The notes under the pieces were generated by a model. It was not told the origin of the DNA, did not search any database, and saw only the letters and a program-made list of their open reading frames with translations. DNA of 64,000 nt from Lysobacter prati (lineage in GTDB: Bacteria > Pseudomonadota > Gammaproteobacteria > Xanthomonadales > Xanthomonadaceae): contig NZ_VLNV01000001.1 in assembly GCF_009765215.1 (NCBI RefSeq), positions 62,001 through 126,000 of the forward strand, given 5' to 3'. Made by a program: the position numbers and the translations under genes. Positions 8,447 to 16,333 of the stretch are shown piece after piece; positions within the stretch are counted from its first letter, which is position 1, and every line of letters begins with the position of its first letter.

Positions 8447-9187
8447 TACGCCTTCATTGAAGACGACGCCTGCGAACTTGTTCGGGTCGAAGTTGCCAGC
8501 GGCCAGGGAAATAGCGGCGGCGGTGTCGCGGCCGTAGCCGGCCACCAGGATGACGACATCGGCGATGTCGGCCAGGATGCGGGCGTCGGGCGTGCCGCGC
8601 ACCGGCGGGCCGTCGAGGAACACGTAGCAGTTCGGATTCCGGCTCCGGATCGAGTCCAGCAGCAGGCGCATGCGCGAGGAGGAGAAGTGCTCGGCGCCCA
8701 CTTCGCGCGTGGTGCCGGCGGGGATCAGGCGAAGGCCCGTGACGCCGGTGTCGTAGACGACGTCGCCCAATTCGGCGTCCGGGTTCTCCAGGTAGTCGAC
8801 CAGCCCGCCGTACGGGGTGTCGATCTTCATCGTGTTGTGCTGGGACGGGTGGCGCAGGTCGCAATCGACCAGCATGGCGCTCTTGCTCTCGTCGAAGGCC
8901 ATCGCCGTGGCCAGGTTGCGGGCGACGAAGCTGCCGCCGCTACCGGCACTGACCGGCGCGACCAGCGCGACGAAACTGCCGTCGACCGCGGCAAGCAGGC
9001 GCGTGCGCAGTTCGCGGAATGCGTCGACCTCGGGGCGGGCAATCGCACCGCGGTGGATGATGGCGCGCTCTTCCAGCTGCGTCGGCGAGAGCGCGCTGAC
9101 GCCGGCCACCGGCGAGATCGAACGCTGCTGGTCGCGATCGCGCTGGGCGTCGTCGAGTTCGACAATGGGCTGCGGTGCTGCATTCAT
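8444..9187 (-). CDS. BY-kinase/ParA-like EPS protein with degenerate Walker A
   Basis: This 247-residue protein has the fold order of CpsD/EpsB-type BY-kinases: an N-terminal leader, EAFRELRTRL-like helix (55-64), P-loop region, Walker A' MLVDCDLRHP (105-114) and a Walker B-like YVFLDGPP (188-195). The P-loop reads APVSAGSGGSFVA (77-89), where the invariant Lys of GK[S/T] is Gly85. The C-terminus stops at FNEGV, without the tyrosine cluster that BY-kinases autophosphorylate. It is therefore probably not an active tyrosine kinase and may be a structural or regulatory partner of the chain-length protein encoded immediately upstream (4-base overlap). Both replaced positions are plain in the translated sequence; loss of activity is inference. 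Confidence 0.78.
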   Translation of the reverse strand: MNAAPQPIVELDDAQRDRDQQRSISPVAGVSALSPTQLEERAIIHRGAIARPEVDAFRELRTRLLAAVDGSFVALVAPVSAGSGGSFVARNLATAMAFDESKSAMLVDCDLRHPSQHNTMKIDTPYGGLVDYLENPDAELGDVVYDTGVTGLRLIPAGTTREVGAEHFSSSRMRLLLDSIRSRNPNCYVFLDGPPVRGTPDARILADIADVVILVAGYGRDTAAAISLAAGNFDPNKFAGVVFNEGV

Positions 9188-10758
9188 GGCATTTGCACCA
9201 TCTTGGCGATCAGGGTCAGTCCGTAGAGGATCGGCACGAGCAGGAAGATCATCGCGGCGAAGACGAAGCGGCGATTGCCCAGTCGGCGCGCCGGGGCGGT
9301 CTGGTAGCGAGGCACCGCGCCAAGCACCGGCAGTGCGGCCAGGCTTTCGATCTGGTGCGGGGAACGCACGCGTGGATCGAGGCGGACGAAGCCCAGCAAC
9401 AGGATCAGCGGGGCCAGCGTGGCCGCGCCCAGACCGGCACTGGCGACATGCTGGAGACGCAGGCCGACGCCGCGCAGCGGATAGGTCGCTGGTTCCTGGA
9501 TGCGGAAGCTCAGGCCGCGCTGCTCGGCATCCAGGCCCATCGACACGCGCGCGTTCTCGCGGCGCTTGAGCAGGTCCTGGTAGAGGTCGCGGTTGACCTC
9601 GTAGTCACGCGACAGTTCGGCCAGCGCGCTCTCCGAAGCGGCGATGTGGCGGCTGCGGGCGAGTTCCTGGTCCAGCAGCGCCTGGCTGGTGGCGATGCGC
9701 GAACTGATGGCGGCGCTTTGGCGGCGGTTCTCGGAGAGCTTGCTCTTGAGTTCGCCATAAAGCGGGTTGAACGAGGCAGGGCCGTCGAGGGTCTTCGGTG
9801 CGCCGCCCTTCTGCGCAGTCTGGCGCGCATCTTCGCGGACAATTTCGTCCTCCAGATCGCGCAGCTGGTGCTCGACACGGATCACGTCCGGATGCTGATC
9901 GGTGTAGTTCATCAGCAACCGGTCCTTCTCGTTCTGCAGGTCCGCCATGCGTGCCATGAGCTGGCCGGAGCGGGTCTGGACGACGCTGATCTCGTTCTCG
10001 CCGTTGAGCTGCGCATTGAGCGCTTCGCCCTGCGAGCTGAGGTCCATCAGTTCCATTCGCGAGCTGTCGACCATGCGCCGCAGCTCGCCGATGCGCGAGT
10101 TGACATCGCCATCGATGCCCTGGCGCGCGTCGGGGTCGGACTTGCGGTATTCCTCGAGCTTGGATTCGGCGTCGGTGAGCTTCTTGTGGTACTGGCGCAC
10201 CTGGGAATCGATGAACTCGTAGGCCTCGCGGCTTTCGCGCTCCTTGGTTGCCAGGCTCTCCTTGATGATCAGGTCGGCGAAGCGCTTGGTGACGTCGTGG
10301 GCGCGACCGGCGCTGGTGTCGGTGTACGAGACCCGGATCAGGTTCTCGCGCGGGTTGGAGATGACCGTGCGGTTGGTGATCTGCTCGATCAGCTGTTCGC
10401 GCACCAGCGGCGAAGGATTGGACTTGAGCCAGCCGCCGGTCTCGAGGATCTCGTCCATGACCTTTCGGCTGAAGGCCACTTCGCGGGTGATGCCGGCGCG
10501 ACTGGACACCCCAGTGGGCACCGCGCGGCCTTCCATCAGCGGTTTGATGATGTTGCTCTCCTCCACCAGGATGGTCGTGGACGAGTTGTACTTCTTCGGC
10601 AGCAGCAGGCCGAACGCCAGCGCCGACAGCGCGATGATGGTGAAGATGCTGGCCAGCAGCACCGGATGGCGCCGGCATTCCTCGATCGCCACCGGTGCCA
10701 GCGTGGCAACCGTCGACGGCCGCGATTCCGGCACGGAGAGCTCCATGGATCCGTTCAT
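9184..10758 (-). CDS. Chain-length determinant protein (Wzz/GNVR, XrtA-type)
   Basis: This 524-residue polysaccharide co-polymerase has a first membrane helix (about 32-53, VLLASIFTIIALSALAFGLLLP), a periplasmic Wzz domain and a long coiled coil (about 190-400). A second helix near the C-terminus comes after a proline-rich stretch, followed by a further hydrophobic segment (FVFAAMIFLLVPILYGLTLI). The YTDQHPDVIRVEHQL segment matches the GNVR/TIGR03007 PEP-CTERM-locus subfamily as I remember it. The protein sets EPS chain length with the polymerase and contacts the Wza-like exporter. Its start overlaps the exporter stop (ATGA) and its stop overlaps the kinase-like gene (ATGA). No kinase domain is fused to it. 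Confidence 0.86.
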   Translation of the reverse strand: MNGSMELSVPESRPSTVATLAPVAIEECRRHPVLLASIFTIIALSALAFGLLLPKKYNSSTTILVEESNIIKPLMEGRAVPTGVSSRAGITREVAFSRKVMDEILETGGWLKSNPSPLVREQLIEQITNRTVISNPRENLIRVSYTDTSAGRAHDVTKRFADLIIKESLATKERESREAYEFIDSQVRQYHKKLTDAESKLEEYRKSDPDARQGIDGDVNSRIGELRRMVDSSRMELMDLSSQGEALNAQLNGENEISVVQTRSGQLMARMADLQNEKDRLLMNYTDQHPDVIRVEHQLRDLEDEIVREDARQTAQKGGAPKTLDGPASFNPLYGELKSKLSENRRQSAAISSRIATSQALLDQELARSRHIAASESALAELSRDYEVNRDLYQDLLKRRENARVSMGLDAEQRGLSFRIQEPATYPLRGVGLRLQHVASAGLGAATLAPLILLLGFVRLDPRVRSPHQIESLAALPVLGAVPRYQTAPARRLGNRRFVFAAMIFLLVPILYGLTLIAKMVQMP

Positions 10759-11372
10759 AGTGTGCGTTCCGGAACGGTGATGACGTCGCCGGGGGCGACC
10801 TTGAAGTTGGTGGACAGGTCGCCGTCCTCGAGGATGTGGTCGAGGCGGACGGCGTAGCTGCGGGTGCTGTCACCGGACTTCCGGTACAGGTCGGACTTTG
10901 CTGGCGCGGCGAACTCGGTGACGCCGCCGGCAGCCAGCACAGCATCGAGCACGGTCATGCCCTGGCGATACGGAATCGAAATCGGCTGACGCACCGCGCC
11001 GGTCACCCGCACGCGCGACAGGTACTCGTGGCTGCGCAGATCGGTGAGGATCACCGCGACCTGGGGATCGCGCACGAACACGGCCAGTCGGGTCTGGATG
11101 TCCTTGGCGACCTCGGCCGGGGTGCGGCCGCCAGCAGCGACGTCGCCGATGAGCGGTACCGAGATCTTGCCGTCCGGGCGCACCGGGACGGTGATGCCCA
11201 GTTCGGGATTGCGCCATACCGACACCTGGACGATGTCGTCGATGCCGATCTGGTAGGAGTCGACCGAATGCTCGCTGCTCGCAGGCGGCGTGTCGGCGAT
11301 GCCACCGCGGGAGGCGCACGCAGAAATCAACAGCATCAGGCAGACGATCTGTACGGTCTGGATAAAGCGCAT
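10755..11372 (-). CDS. Polysaccharide export lipoprotein (Wza-like)
   Basis: The start at 11372 gives 205 residues with a lipoprotein signal peptide (MRFIQTVQIVCLMLLISAC, lipobox LISAC). It is preceded by an AAGGGGGG purine run about 10 bases upstream. After the lipid anchor come a polysaccharide export (Poly_export) domain (YQIGIDDIVQVSVWRNPEL, VRPDGKISVPLIGDV) and an SLBB-like part (VRVTGAVRQPISIPYRQGMTVLDAVLAAGG). This matches the PEP-CTERM-system export protein group. It would form the outer-membrane ring through which EPS leaves. It is the first gene of the 11-gene leftward operon. An open frame continues upstream to 11441 but lacks a good start. Confidence 0.86.
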   Translation of the reverse strand: MRFIQTVQIVCLMLLISACASRGGIADTPPASSEHSVDSYQIGIDDIVQVSVWRNPELGITVPVRPDGKISVPLIGDVAAGGRTPAEVAKDIQTRLAVFVRDPQVAVILTDLRSHEYLSRVRVTGAVRQPISIPYRQGMTVLDAVLAAGGVTEFAAPAKSDLYRKSGDSTRSYAVRLDHILEDGDLSTNFKVAPGDVITVPERTL

Positions 11373-11672
11373 GGCAATAAGCCCCCCTTGCATTCGTGTC
11401 ATTCCAACGGCGTGAAGTGCCCAATCCGGCCATCGACCCATCCGAGCAAAGGGGGCGGGTTGCCCTCAGCGAGGGCCTTTTGCCGAATCCGGTGCGAGCG
11501 ATGCGCGTTCGCATTCACGCCGTTGCGGCGGGTGCCGGAAATGCCGGTGTTCTGCGTTCAAAAGATCAGGACCTGGGAATAGCCCGAGGTCTGGGGGGCA
11601 GCCTGCCGGTAATCGCCGCTTTTGCGGAGCAGGGTCCGGATCATCACCGTCGAAACCCGGCCAGGACATCCA
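11373..11672. other. Intergenic region between EPS operon and galE
   Basis: This 300-base divergent spacer has no convincing coding sequence. It holds the GCCCTCAGCGAGGGC hairpin at 11462-11476, followed on the plus strand by CTTTT, which could be a weak terminator or a leader structure of the EPS transcript. Promoters for the EPS operon (leftward) and galE (rightward) must lie here. I could not place -35/-10 boxes with confidence, and I looked for a sigma-54 GG-N10-GC pair without success. An AGGA at 11663-11666 serves galE. Confidence 0.45.
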
Positions 11673-12755
11673 ATGCGAATTCTCGTTTGCGGCGGTGCAG
11701 GCTATATCGGCAGCCATGCCTGCGTGACCCTGTGTGGCCGCGGCCACCACGTCGTCATCGCCGACAGCGGCGTGAACAGTTCGCCGCGGGTATTGCAACG
11801 GTTGCAGCGACTGGTCGGCGCACCGGTGTCGCTGCATCGGGTCGACATCCGTGACCGGCGGGCGATGGCGGCGCTGTTCGCCACCTACCAGTTCGACGCC
11901 GTACTGCACTTCGCCGCCCTCAAGGCGGTCGGGGAGTCCTGTCGCAAGCCGCTGGACTATTTCGACAACAACATCGGCGGCACCATCGCGTTGCTGCAGA
12001 CGATGCAGGAGGCCGGCGTGCGCCGGCTGGTGTTCAGCTCGTCGGCCACGGTCTACGGCGATCCTGCCCAGGTACCCGTGCGCGAGGACGCCGGCCTGCA
12101 GGCGCTCAATCCCTACGGTCGCACCAAGCTCGTCGCCGAGCAGCTGATCGAGGACCTGTGCCGGGCGGACGACAGTTTCCGCGCGGCCAACCTGCGCTAC
12201 TTCAATCCGGTCGGCGCGCACCCCTCGGGCCTGATCGGCGAGGACCCGTGTGGCGAACCCAACAACCTGATGCCCTACATCTGCCAGGTCGCGGTCGGCC
12301 AGCGCGACCACCTGCGCGTGTTCGGCGGCGACTATCCGACCGTCGATGGCACTGGCGTGCGCGACTACATCCACGTGGTCGACCTGGCGCAGGCGCATGC
12401 TGACGCGCTCGAGTACATGGTCGCCGCCGACCGGGGGTTCACCGTCAACCTCGGCACGGGGCACGGCATCAGCGTGCTGGAACTGGTGCATGCCTTCGAA
12501 CGCGCCAGTGGTCGGCGGATTCCCTACGAGATCGTCGAACGCCGGCCAGGCGATTCGGCCGAAGTGTTCGCCGACCCCGCACTCGCCCGGCAACTGCTGG
12601 GCTGGCGTGCCCAGTACGACGTCGATGCGATGTGCCGCGACGCCTGGCATTGGCAGGCGATGAACCCGCAGGGCTACCGCTCGCCGCTTCGCCGTGCCGC
12701 CGCACCGCGCGTGGAGCGTCCGCGCCGGGTTGTCGCGCGGCTTGCCGGGGCCTGA
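11673..12755 (+). CDS. galE: UDP-glucose 4-epimerase
   Basis: The start at 11673 (AGGA six bases upstream, and the NAD-binding strand beginning at MRILVCGGAGYIGSH) gives 360 residues. The extended SDR features are GGAGYIGS for NAD, SSATVYGDP with the catalytic Ser/Thr, and the YGRTK Tyr-Lys pair. Family-typical GVRDYIHVVDLA and FTVNLGTGHGISVLEL follow. It interconverts UDP-glucose and UDP-galactose in the cytoplasm and can supply UDP-galactose to the adjacent EPS transferases. It diverges from the EPS operon across a 300-base spacer. The C-terminal 25 residues (RRAAAPRVERPRRVVARLAGA) are a basic tail not usual for GalE. Confidence 0.93.
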   Translation: MRILVCGGAGYIGSHACVTLCGRGHHVVIADSGVNSSPRVLQRLQRLVGAPVSLHRVDIRDRRAMAALFATYQFDAVLHFAALKAVGESCRKPLDYFDNNIGGTIALLQTMQEAGVRRLVFSSSATVYGDPAQVPVREDAGLQALNPYGRTKLVAEQLIEDLCRADDSFRAANLRYFNPVGAHPSGLIGEDPCGEPNNLMPYICQVAVGQRDHLRVFGGDYPTVDGTGVRDYIHVVDLAQAHADALEYMVAADRGFTVNLGTGHGISVLELVHAFERASGRRIPYEIVERRPGDSAEVFADPALARQLLGWRAQYDVDAMCRDAWHWQAMNPQGYRSPLRRAAAPRVERPRRVVARLAGA

Positions 12756-12762
12756 CGTCGGA

Positions 12763-12828
12763 GCGGCTTCAGCCGCGACGACTCACCATCCACGCGGCCA
12801 CCCACGCGACAGTCGCGGCTGAAGCCGC
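12763..12828. repeat. Inverted repeat, REP-like, between convergent genes
   Basis: Two perfect 17-base arms (12763-12779 and 12812-12828, gcggcttcagccgcgac and its complement) flank a 32-base spacer. The element lies between the convergent galE and sulfatase-fold gene. Its core, 'gtcgcggctgaagccgc', is a familiar dispersed palindrome of Lysobacter-like genomes. It could act as a bidirectional stop or mRNA-end stabiliser. Confidence 0.7.
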
Positions 12829-12850
12829 CTCCGCTGACGCTTGCTGCACT

Positions 12851-14656
12851 TCAGCGTGAGCCGCTGGCGGTGCCTTCCTTGACATCGGCTTCCCCGGCCA
12901 GCGCCCGCTGCAGGCCGTCGCGCAGATGTTCCGGCTTGCCGATCGGATTCCACACCGGCGGGCGCCCGAACCGCACGAAATACGTCGACAGGAAGTGCTG
13001 CTTGTCGCGAGGCAGGCGGGCGAACAGGTCCGGCTCGAACCCATCCACCGTCGCCGGCATGCCATAGCCCATCGCCCGCAGCACGGTTGGATAGAGGTTG
13101 AAGTGGCTGGCCTTGTCGTGGTTTCCGCTGGCGGCATCGCGCAGTTGCGGGGCCACGGTCGGGTGGCGGGTGATGGCGACCAGCGGCACGCGACCTTCGC
13201 CAGCGACGGCCGGACCGATCGTGCAGTGGGTCTGGGCGCCAGAGCCACCGTCCTCGTGGAAGTTCTGGCCATGGTCGGCGGTGTAGAGGATCAGGGTGTC
13301 GTCGAGTGGGACATCAGCGAGCAGTTCGCGGAAGAACTCGCGCGTATTCCATGCCACGCAGTTGCGATAGCTGTTGACCTGGCGCCAGCGCGCTTCGGAA
13401 CCGTCGGAGCCACTGGCATCGGGCTGGCTGCCGACATCGGGATCGACCTCGTTGCTGAAACTGGTGCGTTCCATCGTCGGCGAGTACAGCTTGCCGTCTG
13501 CCGGGTACTTGCCCTCATAGGGGAAGTGGCAGCCGACCTTGTTGACGTAGATGAAGCTCGGCTGCGCCCGCTTCAGCATCTGGTTGAGCATCCGACCGGC
13601 CTCGGCGTCCTTGCGTTCCAGTGGCACCGCCGCGTCGATCTGCACGAACTCGTCGATCTCGTCACGCTCGCGTTCGTCCATGAAGTTGTGCAGCTTGCCG
13701 CCATGGCGCTGGGCGTCGATGTAGATCGTGCGGTAGCCGGCGCGGTTGGCGTAGCGCCAGAACGACGGATTGACGTCGAGGTCGCGCTGGTAGCTGTCGC
13801 GGGTGACTCCATAGCGCACGCTGGCGTTGGAGGTGGAAGAGCAGTTCGCGGCCGATGCGGCGATGCCGAAGTTGAACAGGGCAGGGCCGAGCGGTCGCAG
13901 CCCGGTCTCGACTCCGTCATCGACGTTGATGTCGACGTAGTCGCCACGCACGCTCTCGTCCATCACCAGCACGACGTGGCGGAACGGCTGCTGGCCCGGG
14001 TGTTGCAGCGCCACGTCCTGGCGTGGCGGCGTCGCCGGTTCGAGCACCTTCTCGGCGCCGAGCACGAACGCGAACGCGGCGGTGTTGTACTGGCCCGGGA
14101 AACCGTTCGAGCCTTCGCCGCCGCGCAGGTAGAGGATCGCGGCGATGGCCAGCACCGGCAGCAGCTGCATCAGGCCCGGGTTGCGCAGTGGCCAGGCCAA
14201 CGGCGCAGGTAGCCACGACGGCGTGGGAAAGACCGGCGGCAGGTTGAGGGCGACCACGCCCAGCAGCGACCACACCGCTGCCTGCAGCAGTTCGGCGTCA
14301 TGGAAGCCGACCAGGTTGCCAGCGAATCCGATCAGTCCCAGCAGCTGCTCGAACTCGGACAGGCCCAGGTGGCTGGAGGCGATCAGCGCATGGCTCAGGG
14401 TCATCGTGCTGGCGAGGAAGAAGGCGATGCTCCAGCCGACCCGGGTCAGGGTGCGCGCATGGAAGGCCAGCGCCAGCATCGACACCAGGCACACCAGCCA
14501 GATGCCGGCAAACACGAGCAGCCCGGGTGTCAGGCCGATATGCGTAACGCGCTCGGCCAGCAGGCGATTGGTGCCGACCAGGTAAATCCCGATCAGCGCC
14601 AGCTTGAGAGCGGCCAGCGCGATGGTTGCCGCCTTCGAATGCACTTGCCTGGACAT
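12851..14656 (-). CDS. Phosphoethanolamine transferase-like sulfatase-fold membrane protein
   Basis: The start at 14656, with GAGGGG six bases upstream, gives 601 residues. Five hydrophobic segments (about 10-30, 45-65, 73-93, 105-140, 162-178) precede a periplasmic alkaline-phosphatase/sulfatase domain. VLVMDESVRGDY (229-240) supplies a metal ligand, NCSSTSNAS (271-279) holds the candidate Thr/Ser nucleophile, and TADHGQNFHED contains the metal Asp-His pair. This is the EptA/OpgE architecture, in which phosphoethanolamine is moved from phosphatidylethanolamine to lipid A or a periplasmic glucan. Cysteines are few compared with EptA. The acceptor is unknown. It lies 82 bases downstream of the KdpE-like gene on the same strand. 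Confidence 0.82.
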   Translation of the reverse strand: MSRQVHSKAATIALAALKLALIGIYLVGTNRLLAERVTHIGLTPGLLVFAGIWLVCLVSMLALAFHARTLTRVGWSIAFFLASTMTLSHALIASSHLGLSEFEQLLGLIGFAGNLVGFHDAELLQAAVWSLLGVVALNLPPVFPTPSWLPAPLAWPLRNPGLMQLLPVLAIAAILYLRGGEGSNGFPGQYNTAAFAFVLGAEKVLEPATPPRQDVALQHPGQQPFRHVVLVMDESVRGDYVDINVDDGVETGLRPLGPALFNFGIAASAANCSSTSNASVRYGVTRDSYQRDLDVNPSFWRYANRAGYRTIYIDAQRHGGKLHNFMDERERDEIDEFVQIDAAVPLERKDAEAGRMLNQMLKRAQPSFIYVNKVGCHFPYEGKYPADGKLYSPTMERTSFSNEVDPDVGSQPDASGSDGSEARWRQVNSYRNCVAWNTREFFRELLADVPLDDTLILYTADHGQNFHEDGGSGAQTHCTIGPAVAGEGRVPLVAITRHPTVAPQLRDAASGNHDKASHFNLYPTVLRAMGYGMPATVDGFEPDLFARLPRDKQHFLSTYFVRFGRPPVWNPIGKPEHLRDGLQRALAGEADVKEGTASGSR

Positions 14657-14738
14657 GCACTGCCCCTCGCTCGGCCTGCTTCCCCGGCCGCTGCTTGGCG
14701 GTCGACCGGGTCCGGCCCTGGCACAGGTCAATGACCGA

Positions 14739-15476
14739 TCAATGACCGGAGTGTGTCGGGTCCCGACTGATGAAACGCAGTCCGACGCCCGGTTCGGTCG
14801 CGATCCATTGTGGCGCTGCAGCATCGTCGCCGAGCTTGTGGCGCAATTTGCCGACCAGGATGCGCAGGTAGTGGGTGTCGTGCTGATGGGTCGGACCCCA
14901 CAGTTCGCGCAGCAGCTGCGGCTGGCTGACCACGCGGCCGGCATGCTGGATCAGCAGGGCGAGCAGCGCGTATTCCTTGCGCGTGAGCGCCACCGCATCG
15001 CCTTGCAGCAGCACTTCGCGCCGCGCCAGGTCGACGTGCAGGCGGCCGTCGTCGTACAGCGGCTGCGAGCCGGCGGGAGCGGCGTGGGACCGCAATAGCG
15101 CACGCACGCGCGCCATCAGCTCCTGCGCGCCGAAGGGCTTGGTGACGTAGTCGTTGGCACCGGCATCGAGTGCCGCGACCTTCTCGGTCTCGTCGGCGCG
15201 CACCGTCAGCAGGATCACCGGCACGGTCGACCACTGGCGCAGTTCGCGCAGCACTTCGTGGCCGTCGCGGTCGGGCAGGCCCAGGTCGAGGATCACCAGA
15301 TCCGCGCCGTGCGTGGCCAGCGCCTCCAGTCCGCCCTGGCCGGTCTCCGCGGCTTCGACTGCGTAGCCCTGCGCGCGCAGGCTGATGTCGAGGAACTTGC
15401 GGATCTGCGGCTCGTCGTCGATGACGAGGATGCGGGCGGGCGGGGAGGCGGTATCTGCGTGTCTGGAATCACTCAT
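14739..15476 (-). CDS. kdpE: KdpE-type OmpR-family response regulator
   Basis: This 245-residue protein starts at ATG 15476. The receiver domain has the acidic pair D20/D21, phospho-acceptor D64 (VILDLGLP) and TKPFG with the switch Lys near 114. A winged-helix DNA-binding domain follows (LTRKEYALLALLIQHAGRVVSQPQLLRELWG ... THYLRILVGKLRHKL). The wing sequence and THYLRxxxxxLRxKL are characteristic of KdpE. No kdpD sensor or kdpFABC operon is adjacent. It begins two bases after the hydrolase stop, so it is co-transcribed with thiD and the hydrolase. Its partner kinase and target are not visible here. Confidence 0.85.
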   Translation of the reverse strand: MSDSRHADTASPPARILVIDDEPQIRKFLDISLRAQGYAVEAAETGQGGLEALATHGADLVILDLGLPDRDGHEVLRELRQWSTVPVILLTVRADETEKVAALDAGANDYVTKPFGAQELMARVRALLRSHAAPAGSQPLYDDGRLHVDLARREVLLQGDAVALTRKEYALLALLIQHAGRVVSQPQLLRELWGPTHQHDTHYLRILVGKLRHKLGDDAAAPQWIATEPGVGLRFISRDPTHSGH

Positions 15477-15478
15477 GG

Positions 15479-16333
15479 TCAAGGAGTTCCCAGCAACCTC
15501 TCCACCACTGCCCGCGGCTGCCTCATCCACGCATAGTGGTCCGCACGCGTACCCAGCGCGGCAGCGCCGAGCACATCGACCCGATTCGGCGAATGGCGCA
15601 GCTTCGACAACAGGAACCGGGCGGAAGACTCCGGCCCCAGCCAGTCGCGATCGAATGCCACCGCATGCGCTTCGACCTCTACCGCTGCCATCGCCGCGTC
15701 CAGGTCGATGTCGAGCCCGCCGGCGGCATAGCGCCCGCTCAACCCGCTGCGACTCCAGTCGCGTATCAGCCCGCGAGCCTCCTGCCCGCCGAAGCCGATA
15801 CGCCGGCCGGGCAGGGCGCCATGGCGGTCGGCCAGCCACGCCAGGAAGCGATAGACGAACGGCAGGAACCACTTCGTCCGCAACGGAAACGCGCGCCAGT
15901 AGGGCGCGCCGCTGGCGACCAGCCACAGACGCTGTGCCGTCGCCGGCGACAGGCCCAGTCGGCAACAGGCCAGCTGTCCGCCGAGGCTGTGGCCGCCGAT
16001 GATGCGTGCGACCTCCGGCGCGTGCTGCGCAACCAGCGCCTCGCTCGCGGCGATGTCGTCACACAGCAGTTCGCGATAGCCCCAGTCGGTGCTGCGATCG
16101 GCGCGCAGGCTGCTCGAGCCACCGCCGCGCCATTCGTGCACGAACACGGCAATTCCGCGTGCGGCGAGCGCATCGGCGAAGGGCAGGTAGTGTTTGGCCG
16201 CGATGCCCAGCGCAGGCAGCCACAACAGGCTTGCCTGCGGGTTGGCGGGAATGCGCGCCAGCAACGTCCAGCGATGGCCGTCCCCGGCCTGCGCGTCGAG
16301 TTCGATCGGTTGCACCCCCACGGACTCATTCAT
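15479..16333 (-). CDS. Alpha/beta hydrolase
   Basis: This 284-residue protein starts at ATG 16333 and overlaps the thiD end by 8 bases. It has the alpha/beta hydrolase layout: a first strand (WTLLARIP), an oxyanion region, VHEWRGGGSS, the nucleophile elbow GGHSLGGQ (Ser in GHSLG) near 116, and a late ADHYAW with the catalytic His near 268. A basic-aromatic central cap (RAFPLRTKWFLPFVYRFLAW) may bind a hydrophobic substrate. It resembles the serine aminopeptidase/lysophospholipase-like hydrolases often annotated only by fold. It is encoded between thiD and kdpE with no gap, suggesting one transcript. The substrate is unknown. Confidence 0.8.
   Translation of the reverse strand: MNESVGVQPIELDAQAGDGHRWTLLARIPANPQASLLWLPALGIAAKHYLPFADALAARGIAVFVHEWRGGGSSSLRADRSTDWGYRELLCDDIAASEALVAQHAPEVARIIGGHSLGGQLACCRLGLSPATAQRLWLVASGAPYWRAFPLRTKWFLPFVYRFLAWLADRHGALPGRRIGFGGQEARGLIRDWSRSGLSGRYAAGGLDIDLDAAMAAVEVEAHAVAFDRDWLGPESSARFLLSKLRHSPNRVDVLGAAALGTRADHYAWMRQPRAVVERLLGTP

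Noticed and set aside
11373-11672. Sigma-54 promoter for the EPS operon
   Set aside because: TTGGGCACTTCACGCC on the minus strand looks similar, but the GG-to-GC distance is wrong and the rest of the consensus is poor.
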